From: Acetivibrio cellulolyticus CD2
Lineage (GTDB): Bacteria > Bacillota > Clostridia > Acetivibrionales > Acetivibrionaceae
Assembly: GCF_000179595.2 (NCBI RefSeq)
Contig: NZ_JH556659.1
Coordinates: 539,016 to 603,015 of the forward strand
DNA: 64,000 nucleotides
Reading direction: 5' to 3'
Shown here piece after piece: positions 45,399 through 54,500 of this stretch (position 1 is its first letter; each line of letters opens with the position of its first letter). Both the position numbers and the translations under genes were made by a program. The notes beneath the pieces are model-generated. The model was not told where the DNA came from. It did not search any database and saw nothing but the letters and a program-made list of their open reading frames with translations.

Positions 45399-47033
45399 TT
45401 AGCGGCTTTTCTTTATTGCGCGTTTTTTGTTTGATCTTTGTATTACTATCTTTTTGCCTTTCAATGTATAATTTTTCATGGCTTCCATTACTTCAGAAGA
45501 ATATTCCTTAGGAACTTCCACAAATGTGAATCTATCAAATATATCTATGGCACCAATTAGTTTTCCCGGTAGACTTGTGCATGAGGCAATACTTTCTACT
45601 ATATGTTTCGGTTGAATTTTACTATCCCTTCCAACGTTTATAAAAAGGCGTACCATTCCTTCTTTAGATCCGGTGTCCTCTTCAATGATATCCTGAGCAT
45701 TTGAGGTTTGATCATTATTCTGATCGAAAATTGTCTTTAACAGTGCAGCAGCGATTTCTAAATTTGTTACATAATTGGTATCAAGATCCTTAGAGTTAGC
45801 CTCATCAAGGACTTTTTCAACATATGATACATATTTGGAAAAGTTGCCTTCTGCAAGAGTATCTTTTACTTTGTTAAGTATTAACCCAATTTTTCTTTCC
45901 TCAACATCCATTGCAGTAGGAGGTTTGATCAAATGTATTGTAGATTTTGTATATCTTTGTATATCTTTGAGCTTGTGAATTTCGCGTCCTACAACGAAAG
46001 TGAAAGATTTTCCGGTTTTTCCTGCTCTTCCGGTTCTGCCAATTCTGTGAACATAGTATTCTTCATCGCTTGGTAAATCATAATTGAAGACAGCTTCTAC
46101 ATTGTCTACGTCGATGCCGCGTGCAGCCACGTCAGTAGCAATAAGAATATCAATTTGGCCTTTCCTAAACTTTGTCATAACCCTATTTCTCTGATCCTGC
46201 TTCATGTCACCATGAAGTGCTTCAGTAGAGTAACCCCTTGACTGAAGGCTTGAAGTTAATTCATCCACCTGTCTTTTTGTATTACAAAAAACCAGGGATA
46301 ATCCAATATTGTTTGCGTCTATAAGCCTGGATAATATTTCGAGCTTTGATGATTGGCTCACTTCCAAATAGAACTGCTCAATGCTCGGTACTGTCATTTG
46401 TTTATGTGCAGCTTTGATATGTAAAGGATTTTTTAGATATTTTGAAGTCAGATCCAATATTTCCTTAGGCATCGTAGCTGAAAAAAGTATAGTTTGTTTT
46501 TCCTCAGGTACCTTTTCCAATATAGTATCAATATCCTCTCTAAAGCCCATATTAAGCATTTCATCAGCTTCATCGAGTATAAGCATCTTTAAATCTGCCA
46601 ACTTAAGGGTGCGACGTCTCATGTGATCCATGATGCGTCCGGGTGTTCCAATGATTATCTGAGGACGTTTCTTTAGTGCAGCAATCTGTCTGTCGATAGG
46701 TTGTCCACCATAAACTGGTAGTATCTTGATCCCTTCTTTATATTTTGACACATCTCTTAATTCTTCAGATATCTGAATAGCCAGCTCCCTTGTTGGACTC
46801 AGGATTAATACCTGAATTCCTTCATTTTGGGGATCAAGCATTTCAATGGCAGGTATCCCAAACGCACAGGTTTTTCCTGTACCTGTTTGAGCTTGTCCAA
46901 TAAGATCAATTCCTTTAAGAATTTGTGGAATTGTCTGGGACTGAATAGGTGTTGCTTCCTCAAATCCCATATCTGCAATGGCTTTTTGAATTTCATCTGA
47001 TAGATTCAGATCCTTAAAAACTACATTTTCCAT
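45399..47033 (-). CDS. DEAD-box RNA helicase with DbpA-type RNA-binding domain
   Basis: An ATP-dependent RNA helicase of 544 residues, CshA/DeaD type. The Q motif (TPIQSQTIP), AQTGTGKT, SPTRELA, GTPGRIMDH, DEAD, SAT, ATDVAARGID and HRIGRTGRAG are all visible in the first 370 residues. A dimerisation/linker region follows. The C-terminal DbpA RNA-binding domain (about 462-530) contains RLFINVGRDSKIQP and FTFVEVP. The protein ends in a basic tail (RSNKKRAIKKSR). Such helicases act in ribosome assembly, cold adaptation and mRNA decay. The 530-bp upstream region suggests a long leader, as in cold-induced helicase genes (inference). Confidence 0.95.
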   Translation of the reverse strand: MENVVFKDLNLSDEIQKAIADMGFEEATPIQSQTIPQILKGIDLIGQAQTGTGKTCAFGIPAIEMLDPQNEGIQVLILSPTRELAIQISEELRDVSKYKEGIKILPVYGGQPIDRQIAALKKRPQIIIGTPGRIMDHMRRRTLKLADLKMLILDEADEMLNMGFREDIDTILEKVPEEKQTILFSATMPKEILDLTSKYLKNPLHIKAAHKQMTVPSIEQFYLEVSQSSKLEILSRLIDANNIGLSLVFCNTKRQVDELTSSLQSRGYSTEALHGDMKQDQRNRVMTKFRKGQIDILIATDVAARGIDVDNVEAVFNYDLPSDEEYYVHRIGRTGRAGKTGKSFTFVVGREIHKLKDIQRYTKSTIHLIKPPTAMDVEERKIGLILNKVKDTLAEGNFSKYVSYVEKVLDEANSKDLDTNYVTNLEIAAALLKTIFDQNNDQTSNAQDIIEEDTGSKEGMVRLFINVGRDSKIQPKHIVESIASCTSLPGKLIGAIDIFDRFTFVEVPKEYSSEVMEAMKNYTLKGKKIVIQRSNKKRAIKKSR

Positions 47034-47564
47034 TTTGTTTTATCCTTTATATTTATTTTTATTACTTTCATTAATTCAGGTTGTCAGTACTTTTTTAGCT
47101 AAGGCATGTATGACTAATTATAAATAATATTAAAATGCACTTAACCTGTTTAAAGCCTCTCATTACTCTTGAAAGGAATGGGTTAAATGACATTAGTAAA
47201 TTCATCTATGTCCATATCTAATAAATTGTATATATAAAATGCCCATTTGTCAATAAACAGGTTTAGCTTATGTTTTCTAAGACTTTATACATATAAGCTT
47301 TCTTTATATTTATACCACTTAGTAAACGAGTTTATTCAAAATATTGTATATTTTCACCGTAGACAGTAGGAAAATGAATAGAATTTCTTAACAAGCTTTT
47401 GATTATTACATTTTGAAATCTAATAGGCTTTAGCCCGGTTTGATTTTATTAAGTTTGCATTAAAATAGCGGGAACTTATTGTGTTCCCGCCTCTAAAAAC
47501 AATATATTTTATATTAATGATAATTGCTTCATAGAGTGAAGCTAACATTGTTGTACTAAACTTA
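47034..47564. other. 531-bp intergenic region
   Basis: Between the helicase start and the end of the GH9 gene, both on the minus strand. Apart from the GH9 terminator hairpin at 47462-47490, only AT-rich sequence is seen. It presumably carries the helicase promoter and leader. No open frame of note. Confidence 0.55.
47462..47490 (-). terminator. terminator of the GH9 pair
   Basis: A perfect GCGGGAAC/GTTCCCGC stem with a seven-base loop, followed on the minus strand by TATTTT. It lies about 75 bases beyond the GH9 stop. Confidence 0.75.
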
Positions 47565-49571
47565 TTACTGGTTTACAGGGAATACCTTTAAAGTTCCAAG
47601 TAAATACATTCTCATATATCCAAAATCAATTGAGTTAAAGGAACCATCACCATTAACATCTGCTGCAATTTCACCGTTCTCAGCAGGGAACTTGCTTTCT
47701 AGACCGAGTAAATTCATTCTCATATGGCCAAAGTCCAGAGAATTTATAGATCCGCTGTTATCGACGTCACCATATAGGATATCAGATGACGATGGAGTCG
47801 GTGAAACTGATGATGTAGGAGTTGGTTGTGGGCCACTGCCATTATCATAAGCCATTGCAACGATCAAGTCTAGGCAGTTGTACTGTATTGAAAGGGAGAA
47901 CTCATTAAATCTCCAATTATCACTCATTTGTGCTAACGAAATATCTTCATACCATGGACTGGTTGAAGAACCTGTTGGTTTACTCCAGTTAGCACCGCAA
48001 ATCAAATAGCCCGGAAGAACTATTGTTGAATTTGCATTGCTGCTGCCATCAGGATCTAGACGACTGTGTGGGTGCAATGGATATTTTTGGCCGATTCCAC
48101 TAACCCAGCTTAAGTTCCACGGATTCACTCCCATTGTCCATTGGGCTGCTTTTGCAGCGGCATCTCTTAACGAAGAATCTCCGGTTATTTCATAAAGTCT
48201 ATAAGCATCCGCTGCATACGAAATATTAGGTTCGTTTATTCCGAAAGTACCATCATTTTGATTCCAAGTTACTCCAAATGGATTAACCAGATTGTCTTTC
48301 CAGGTTTTAATGTGGGACGTAAGAAGACTAACAATTTTAGTTTTGAGTGTTCCAGCCTCATTGTAGTATTCAGCCAATGATATAGGTTGAAGATTCCAAT
48401 AGTTGGTTGGTTTTACTACAAGACCGCTAAGACTGTTAATTTGTGAATCAATCCAGGTTTTATATTTTGTATCCTTGGTAAGGAGGTATAACATTACTTC
48501 AGCCCAAAGTCTTGGATTGCTTTGGTCAGTAATTGCATACCAACCTCCGCTTTTTGAAGTGTTGGCTATTGCCCAGCTATATGCACTTATTGCTCCAGCT
48601 TTACATTCTTCGGAAAAAGCAGGGTCTATTGATGCAAATGCACGAGCAACAGCTGCCAAGCCGCCTGCTGTTTTCATAGTGGCGTCATAAGTCATGGCGC
48701 TAGCATTTCTTGAGTGACCAACACGGTCGTCGGAGTCGCCACGGATTCCGTTTGTCTCATCTGAAGGATATTTCCAAGAATAATGCTGACCATTAGGTGC
48801 ATCTATTGAGTCATAGACACCAGCGCCTGTTGCAGCAAGGATCTTTAAGAGGTCTTGTGCACCTACTTTAGCTTCATCTAAAAGATCAGGAACCCCATTG
48901 CTATCATAATCAAAGTTTGCATTTGTACGTCTCATATATGAAATAGCCAATGCACCTGCAATCCAACCCTCATTACTACCATACTTATTATTGTCTCCTG
49001 CATCATGCCAACCGCCAACCATATCTTTATTCTGGCCTGATTCGGAACCACATTTGGCATCGTCTGTGTGACAAGCTTTGTGAAGTGCTTCAGCACTTGG
49101 TCTGTTGGTGAAGCCGCTTGACGGTATTGCTTGATTAGTGTCAACACCACAACGCTGAATTCTGTAAAACTCAACCATTTCATCAGTATAATCTTTCCAT
49201 ATATTATCCTTTATTGAGAATGTATAGGAAGATACTGAATTTGACTTGATTTTAAATTCTCCTGTCTGATCAAAATCAGTAAAATCTGCAAGATAATAGG
49301 TCTCGCCCCTTGTCCAGCCTGATGGGGTGTATGGACTCATTGTTCCGCTTCCGACTTGTGTTCCATCGCTTGCTTTTACTATCTGGAAAGTTGGATCTGT
49401 TAATGTGCCTGTAACTACAACAACAGCTGTTTTGATCTGACCAACAGAATATCCTGCCTGGCAGACTGTTACAGAAGATGGTGCAGCTGCTTGAATGCAT
49501 GTTATACAAAATAGATTAACTATGAGCCCTAAAACTACTATAAAAGAAATTATTTTTACAACCCTTTTCAT
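47565..49571 (-). CDS. GH9 cellulase with N-terminal Ig-like domain and dockerin
   Basis: A secreted cellulosomal glucanase, 668 residues. Signal peptide about 1-30 (CIQAAA). The CelD_N-type Ig-like domain (about 32-122) includes TVCQAGYSVGQIKTAVV. The GH9 catalytic domain (about 125-585) has GGWHDAGDNNKYG (Asp190, Asp193), the HPHSRLDPDG loop and the catalytic-acid region WRFNEFSLSIQYNC. A Thr/Pro/Ser linker leads to a C-terminal dockerin (about 608-668, DVDNSGSINSLD, DVNGDGSFNSID). The Ig-GH9 order is that of the CelD/CelK subgroup, here without CBM4. ATG 49571 follows AAAGGAG and is preferred over the frame's first ATG at 49649. It is the second gene of a GH9 pair. Confidence 0.94.
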   Translation of the reverse strand: MKRVVKIISFIVVLGLIVNLFCITCIQAAAPSSVTVCQAGYSVGQIKTAVVVVTGTLTDPTFQIVKASDGTQVGSGTMSPYTPSGWTRGETYYLADFTDFDQTGEFKIKSNSVSSYTFSIKDNIWKDYTDEMVEFYRIQRCGVDTNQAIPSSGFTNRPSAEALHKACHTDDAKCGSESGQNKDMVGGWHDAGDNNKYGSNEGWIAGALAISYMRRTNANFDYDSNGVPDLLDEAKVGAQDLLKILAATGAGVYDSIDAPNGQHYSWKYPSDETNGIRGDSDDRVGHSRNASAMTYDATMKTAGGLAAVARAFASIDPAFSEECKAGAISAYSWAIANTSKSGGWYAITDQSNPRLWAEVMLYLLTKDTKYKTWIDSQINSLSGLVVKPTNYWNLQPISLAEYYNEAGTLKTKIVSLLTSHIKTWKDNLVNPFGVTWNQNDGTFGINEPNISYAADAYRLYEITGDSSLRDAAAKAAQWTMGVNPWNLSWVSGIGQKYPLHPHSRLDPDGSSNANSTIVLPGYLICGANWSKPTGSSTSPWYEDISLAQMSDNWRFNEFSLSIQYNCLDLIVAMAYDNGSGPQPTPTSSVSPTPSSSDILYGDVDNSGSINSLDFGHMRMNLLGLESKFPAENGEIAADVNGDGSFNSIDFGYMRMYLLGTLKVFPVNQ

Positions 49572-49632
49572 TTTTTTCTCCTTTGCTAATTTTAGAACAT
49601 AAATTTTTATACATATACAAAAAATATTATTT

Positions 49633-49666
49633 CTATCTGGTTCAAGCATTTACTTGAACCAGATAG
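49633..49666 (-). promoter_or_regulatory. intercistronic hairpin between two GH9 genes
   Basis: CTATCTGGTTCAAG and CTTGAACCAGATAG form a perfect 14-bp stem with a six-base loop. On the minus strand it is followed, after nine bases, by a T-run. It may be a leaky terminator or an mRNA-stabilising stem-loop. Confidence 0.85.
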
Positions 49667-49686
49667 AGATAATTCATAATATCGGA

Positions 49687-51339
49687 TTAGAATGAAGAAA
49701 TCTTTCCAAGTAAATACAATCTCAAATAGCCAAAGTCAATTGAATTATTAGCTCCATCACTATTAACGTCAGCTGCATCAATCCAATTATGGGAAGGGTC
49801 TATTAACGTAGGAGTTTTGATCATGCCGAGAATCAATTGCCTATAGAAACCAAAATCAATAGAATTTACTTTGCCGTCTCCGTTTAAATCACCTTTAATA
49901 ACAGTGCTTGAAGATGTAGCTGTTGGTGTAGGAGTAGAAGGATTTTTTGTAGGTGTAGGTGTTGAGGAGGATGGTTTTCCAGCCATTAATCCTGCGACTG
50001 CTCCTACAAAGGCAGCATTGTAGTCTATTGCTACCTCTGTATTCTGATAGGAGTTTACATCATCTAAAAATGCATCACTTGAATCCGGACCTCCAACTAA
50101 AGCTCCGGTCAGTGTATGCTTAGCAGGTTTTGTATTTTCTCCGCCAGCATATGTATAGCCGTTAGCAGCTCTGTGGTGTGGATGTAAGCTATAATTACTT
50201 CCGTATCCAATTACATAAGACATACTCTTAGGGTTTTTACCAAGCGCGTAATCTATTTGTGATTGGGCGAAGGTTTTGTAAGTTTCATTACCAGTTTGCT
50301 TATAGTACTGCAATGCCAGAAGAGCTTCAGCAGAAGCATATCTCAATACTCCCCAGTTGCTTAAATACTTCAAACCGCCTGGAGTTGTAGTAAGTGAAGT
50401 CATCCAATAGTTAAGGTTATACTCCATGGCATCTTTATATTTCTTTTCTCCTGTAAGTTCAGCCATCTTACAGAATACAGCCATGTACATATCATCCCAG
50501 CACATTGTCCATTTGTTTATAAAAGGTGATTCACCAAGGAATGTAGTGTGTGATAGGTAACTATCGATTTCTGTCATATAGGAACTATCTTCTTCAGCGA
50601 CATAGAGCCATGCCGCAGCCCATGATAAATCATCCCAATAACCGTTAGACTGGTAGAACGCACCTTCTTTATATTTACCAAGATTAGTTTTAGCCATTGT
50701 ATAAAGCTCTTTTGCAGCCTTTAGGCAGGTACTTGCATAGGAGGAATCTACATCCTTATAGTTTAAGTACATTAATGTAAGAGCTGATGAAGTAAGAGCA
50801 CAAACATCGGAAGCTGCACTTGATGAATTTGCAACATAGGGAACGGCTCTTTCGCCAGTTTGAGTTTCAGGAGCTCCCCAGTATGTGTGGTCTATCTGTC
50901 CATCTCCAACCTGGTAATAGTAAGTTGTTGCATTAGGATGGCATTTTAATAAATAGTCTGTAAAATATTTCATTGTAGATAACATCTTGGTTTTATTGCC
51001 GGTTGAATCAAAAACAGATTTATATTCATATAATGACCAACCTAAAATTGATGCGGCATATGCCTGAGGTAAATTGAATTTTACATGGTCACCAGCATCG
51101 TGGTATCCGCCTGTTAGGTCTAGGCTGACTACGGAGCCGTCTTGTGTATGGCATGCTCCTCTCCAGTCAAAAACATTGTCTTTTGCTACATCAGGACCGC
51201 ATTTGTTACCATCATAAAAATAAATTGAATATTTTAGTGCAGTACTGTAATCACTTCCAGCTGCGGTAACACTCACAGCGGTAAATACTGAAGTTAGTAA
51301 TAGTGACATTGCAAGCACTATTGTTATTATCCTTTTCAT
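49687..51339 (-). CDS. GH9 cellulase with dockerin
   Basis: A secreted cellulosomal cellulase, 550 residues. Signal peptide about 1-27 (SVTAA). The GH9 domain (about 28-455) has GGYHDAGDHVKF (Asp81, Asp84), HPHHRAANGYTY and the catalytic acid in NTEVAIDYNAAF. A Thr/Pro linker is followed directly by a C-terminal dockerin (about 488-550, DLNGDGKVNSID with FYRQLILG, and DVNSDGANNSID with YLRLYLLG). There is no CBM3 and no Ig-like domain, so the enzyme is probably a non-processive endoglucanase. AAGGAGG precedes the ATG. It lies 115 bp upstream of the second GH9 gene with a strong hairpin between. Confidence 0.94.
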   Translation of the reverse strand: MKRIITIVLAMSLLLTSVFTAVSVTAAGSDYSTALKYSIYFYDGNKCGPDVAKDNVFDWRGACHTQDGSVVSLDLTGGYHDAGDHVKFNLPQAYAASILGWSLYEYKSVFDSTGNKTKMLSTMKYFTDYLLKCHPNATTYYYQVGDGQIDHTYWGAPETQTGERAVPYVANSSSAASDVCALTSSALTLMYLNYKDVDSSYASTCLKAAKELYTMAKTNLGKYKEGAFYQSNGYWDDLSWAAAWLYVAEEDSSYMTEIDSYLSHTTFLGESPFINKWTMCWDDMYMAVFCKMAELTGEKKYKDAMEYNLNYWMTSLTTTPGGLKYLSNWGVLRYASAEALLALQYYKQTGNETYKTFAQSQIDYALGKNPKSMSYVIGYGSNYSLHPHHRAANGYTYAGGENTKPAKHTLTGALVGGPDSSDAFLDDVNSYQNTEVAIDYNAAFVGAVAGLMAGKPSSSTPTPTKNPSTPTPTATSSSTVIKGDLNGDGKVNSIDFGFYRQLILGMIKTPTLIDPSHNWIDAADVNSDGANNSIDFGYLRLYLLGKISSF

Positions 51340-51910
51340 ATATTTCCTCCTTAATAATAAAAAATGATAAATTTGGGAAAAACAAAAACCATACCACTAT
51401 TGTCATAGGTATTTTGATTAGCTGCTGCATTGAAAATACTAAACTATATGCATAAGCATAGAATCAATAAAATAGTGTAATGGTTTACCGGGTTTGAATA
51501 TTGTATCTAATCACCTCCATATTTAATTGTAATATCAAAGTTGTTTAACAACCACCTCCGCTAAAAGATAATCATAATAAAAATATGTACTATAAACATC
51601 CAAAACAATGGAATGAGTATATACCAAAAAAGTATATTTGCAGGATCATTTCTCAGAAGATTGGTATAAAGAAATTAATGTCAAATCTTAAAACTATTAT
51701 ATCATAAAATATATTTAAAATTAACTAGGAAGTAAATTAATATTATTAAGGAATAGCTGAGATATTAATTCGGATTTTTTACTTAGCAATGATAGATAAA
51801 TAAAAAGCATTATTAAATAGAGAAACTATATATTCCAAGAAGCAGCAGAGAAAAAAACTTCCTAGAATATATAGTATTTGTTGAAGTATTGGATTTGATA
51901 AATTTCATAT
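51340..51910. other. 571-bp intergenic region upstream of the GH9 pair
   Basis: On the minus strand it holds two GGAGGTG motifs (near 51515 and 51553) with no substantial open frame behind them. The second could start only an 11-codon peptide. It also holds a copy of one end of the dispersed repeat (51747-51780) and an imperfect hairpin ACTATATATTC.../...GAATATATAGT near 51825-51880 that may end speD. Confidence 0.5.
51747..51780. repeat. solo copy of the MITE-like terminal sequence
   Basis: TAAGGAATAGCTGAGATATT and the following bases up to the T-run match the left end of the element at 59737 at about 28 of 34 positions. No inverted partner is visible nearby. Confidence 0.7.
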
Positions 51911-52735
51911 TTATACTTTGGGAATGTTTCTTCCATAAAATATTTCTGCCATTTCCTTTTTCAATTTCTGTTTGATTTTTTTCTTTTCACCCTGTTGTAA
52001 ATCTTTTTTGGTTACACCAAATAAATAATTGTCAAGGTCAAAATCCTTAATTAGCATTTTAGTGTGAAAAATATTCTCCTGATACACGTTCACGTCTACA
52101 TTATGATAGAGGTCCTTTGTTTCACTGGCAATATAGTTTTGTATAGAGTTGATTTTATGATCTATAAAAAACTTTTTACCTTCAATGTCACGAGTAAAAC
52201 CTCTTACTCTATAATCAATGGTAATAATATCCGAATCAAAACTGTGAATCAGATAATTGAGTGCTTTAAGAGGAGATATACGTCCACATGTAGATACGTC
52301 AATATCTGCCCTGAATGTACTTATACCTTCATCAGGATGGCTTTCAGGATAAGTATGGACTGTTATATGGCTTTTATCCAAATGTGCGAGTACTGTCTCA
52401 GGAATTGGACCGGGAGACTCCGTTTGGTTTGAATCATCTTCATGATCATGAGTGTTATTTATTTTCTCCTCAGATATAAGCATGGTAACACTAGCTCCTT
52501 GAGGTTCGTAGTCCTGACTGGAGATATTTAAAATATTTGCTCCGATAATATTCGATACATTAGTTAGTATTGTGGTCAGTCTTTCAGCGTTATATTGTTC
52601 ATCAATATAGTCAATATAGCCTTTTCTATGCTCTAGCGTTTTTGCATAGCAAATGTCATATATGTTAAAGCTAAGTGTTTTGGTCAAGTTATTAAAACCG
52701 TAGAGTTTTAACTTCTTTAAGGATTTAATTTCCAT
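51911..52735 (-). CDS. speD: S-adenosylmethionine decarboxylase proenzyme
   Basis: Makes decarboxylated AdoMet for spermidine synthesis. The protein is 274 residues, the E. coli-like long class. Self-cleavage at Lys121-Ser122 in [15 protein letters not shown] generates the pyruvoyl cofactor. [14 protein letters not shown] (catalytic Cys) and [13 protein letters not shown] are conserved. GGAAGGGAGG precedes the ATG. It is transcribed alone from a good promoter (52772-52800). No speE or other polyamine gene is adjacent. Confidence 0.96.
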   Translation of the reverse strand: MEIKSLKKLKLYGFNNLTKTLSFNIYDICYAKTLEHRKGYIDYIDEQYNAERLTTILTNVSNIIGANILNISSQDYEPQGASVTMLISEEKINNTHDHEDDSNQTESPGPIPETVLAHLDKSHITVHTYPESHPDEGISTFRADIDVSTCGRISPLKALNYLIHSFDSDIITIDYRVRGFTRDIEGKKFFIDHKINSIQNYIASETKDLYHNVDVNVYQENIFHTKMLIKDFDLDNYLFGVTKKDLQQGEKKKIKQKLKKEMAEIFYGRNIPKV

Positions 52736-52771
52736 AACATTTCCCTCCTTCCTAAATAATAGTCCATGATT

Positions 52772-52800
52772 ATTATAATTTTATAATGCTATTTTGTAAA
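52772..52800 (-). promoter_or_regulatory. sigma-A promoter of speD
   Basis: On the minus strand TTTACA (52800-52795), a 17-base spacer and TATAAT (52777-52772), 37 bases before the speD start. Confidence 0.75.
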
Positions 52801-52854
52801 TGGTCCATAAAAAATATGTACAACAAAATGTCGATTTGTACCAAATCTAAGCAA

Positions 52855-52883
52855 TTTACCATAGTAAAAAAAGGTGATATAAT
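52855..52883 (+). promoter_or_regulatory. sigma-A promoter of ppx-ppk1
   Basis: TTTACC (52855-52860), a 17-base spacer and TATAAT (52878-52883), 65 bases before the ppx start. It is back to back with the speD promoter. Confidence 0.7.
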
Positions 52884-52947
52884 AAAATGTACATATCACA
52901 GATGTGAGTAGTTATCGTAAAATCATGGGGAAGAGGTCTAATCTCAA

Positions 52948-54495
52948 ATGGATAGAGGCAAGTACAAAGTAATGGCGGCTATTGATGTGGGATCTAATGC
53001 TCTAAGGATGATGATCGCACAGGTAAAACCAGATGGGGAAGTAATTCCCATGGAAGATTTATATCAACCAACTAACATGGGAAAAGATACATTTGCTTTT
53101 GGAAGAATCCAAGTTCAATCAATTCATGATACATGTGATATATTAAAAGGCTTTTACAGGCTTATGCAGGACTATAAGATTAAAGATTATCGTGCTGTAA
53201 CTACGAGCGGAATCAGGGAAGCTGAGAATAGGGAATATGTGCTCGAACAGATTAGAATAAGGTCTGGACTTGAGGTCGAAATAATAAATAATGCCCAGGA
53301 ACGTTTCCTGATGTACAAAGCGATACGTAATCATATGGTAAATGAACGGATGTTTTCTGAAAAGGGTACAATGATAGTAGATATTGGCTCAGGTGGTGTT
53401 GAAATTTCAGTATATAACCTGGGAACACTGAAATTTACCGAATATATAAAGATAGGTTCTTTAAGACTAAGTGAGGTTCTGGCTGATCTTCAAAAGAAGA
53501 CTCTGGATTTTCCAAGTATAATGGAAGAATTCATTGACAGTAGGATTGATTTTTTGGAGGAGATATTGCCACAGTTTAAGATCAACAATTTTATAGGTCT
53601 TGGCGGTGAGCTTAAAACAATCAGTGGGTTGTGCTTAAGTGAGGGTGGAAATAAAGTTCCAAACTTTGTTGGAAAAGAAGAACTTAAGAAGTTGTATTCA
53701 AAAGTTCATAGACATACAACTGCGCAAATTAAAGAAGAATTCGGGCTTAAAAAGAATCAGGCACAAATACTGCTGCCTTCAATAATTTTGTTTAACAGCT
53801 TTTTAAATATGACCGAGGCCGATGGAATATATACACCTATGGTCTCATTAAGGCATGGACTTCTTGCGGACATGGTAGACGAAAGGTATGATGTTGCTGG
53901 AAGGAAAGAGGCCTTAAATAATATAATCAGTTCAGTATGGCATGTTGGAAAAAAATATGCTGTCGATGAAGTTCACAGTGCGTTTATTGAGAAGCTGACC
54001 TTGTCTATGTTTGATCAGATGTTAAGGGTTCATATGCTTGGCGACAAGGAAAGATTATACTTACGGGTGGCCTCAATATTACACGATGTTGGAAAATATC
54101 TAAATCATAATGGTCATGATATCCATTCTTATAATATCGTCCGTTTCTTGGATATTATGGGCTTCTCGGATGAAGAGCTTAATCTTGTAGCCAATATAGT
54201 GAGGTATCACAGTGATGACATTCCTGACTTATCGCATGAAAATTACAGGGTTTTAAGTCCTAGCCAACAGATAGTAGTTTCAAAATTGGCAGTAATTTTA
54301 CGAATGGCTGAAGCACTGGATATTTCACACAAGCAGAAAATAAAGGATATCAAGATAAGTAAGGTTGGAAATGAACTGTATTTTGATATAGCTGCCAGAG
54401 AGGATATATTGCTGGAAGAATGGAGTTTTAATAGTAATGCGACTTTTTTTGAGGAAGTAATGGGAAATAAACCTGTTATCAGACGTAGGGGATGA
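52948..54495 (+). CDS. ppx: Ppx/GppA exopolyphosphatase
   Basis: Removes terminal phosphates from polyphosphate or converts pppGpp to ppGpp. The protein is 515 residues. The ASKHA-type nucleotide-binding fold (about 1-305) shows AAIDVGSNALRMMIAQ, TSGIREAENREYV, IVDIGSGGVEIS and GLGGELKTISG. A C-terminal HD-like domain (about 320-515) shows SILHDVGKYLNHNGHDIHS and YHSDD. GGGGAAGAGG precedes the ATG. It ends just before ppk1, so synthesis and breakdown of polyphosphate are co-transcribed. Confidence 0.93.
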   Translation: MDRGKYKVMAAIDVGSNALRMMIAQVKPDGEVIPMEDLYQPTNMGKDTFAFGRIQVQSIHDTCDILKGFYRLMQDYKIKDYRAVTTSGIREAENREYVLEQIRIRSGLEVEIINNAQERFLMYKAIRNHMVNERMFSEKGTMIVDIGSGGVEISVYNLGTLKFTEYIKIGSLRLSEVLADLQKKTLDFPSIMEEFIDSRIDFLEEILPQFKINNFIGLGGELKTISGLCLSEGGNKVPNFVGKEELKKLYSKVHRHTTAQIKEEFGLKKNQAQILLPSIILFNSFLNMTEADGIYTPMVSLRHGLLADMVDERYDVAGRKEALNNIISSVWHVGKKYAVDEVHSAFIEKLTLSMFDQMLRVHMLGDKERLYLRVASILHDVGKYLNHNGHDIHSYNIVRFLDIMGFSDEELNLVANIVRYHSDDIPDLSHENYRVLSPSQQIVVSKLAVILRMAEALDISHKQKIKDIKISKVGNELYFDIAAREDILLEEWSFNSNATFFEEVMGNKPVIRRRG

Positions 54496-54500
54496 TGTCT

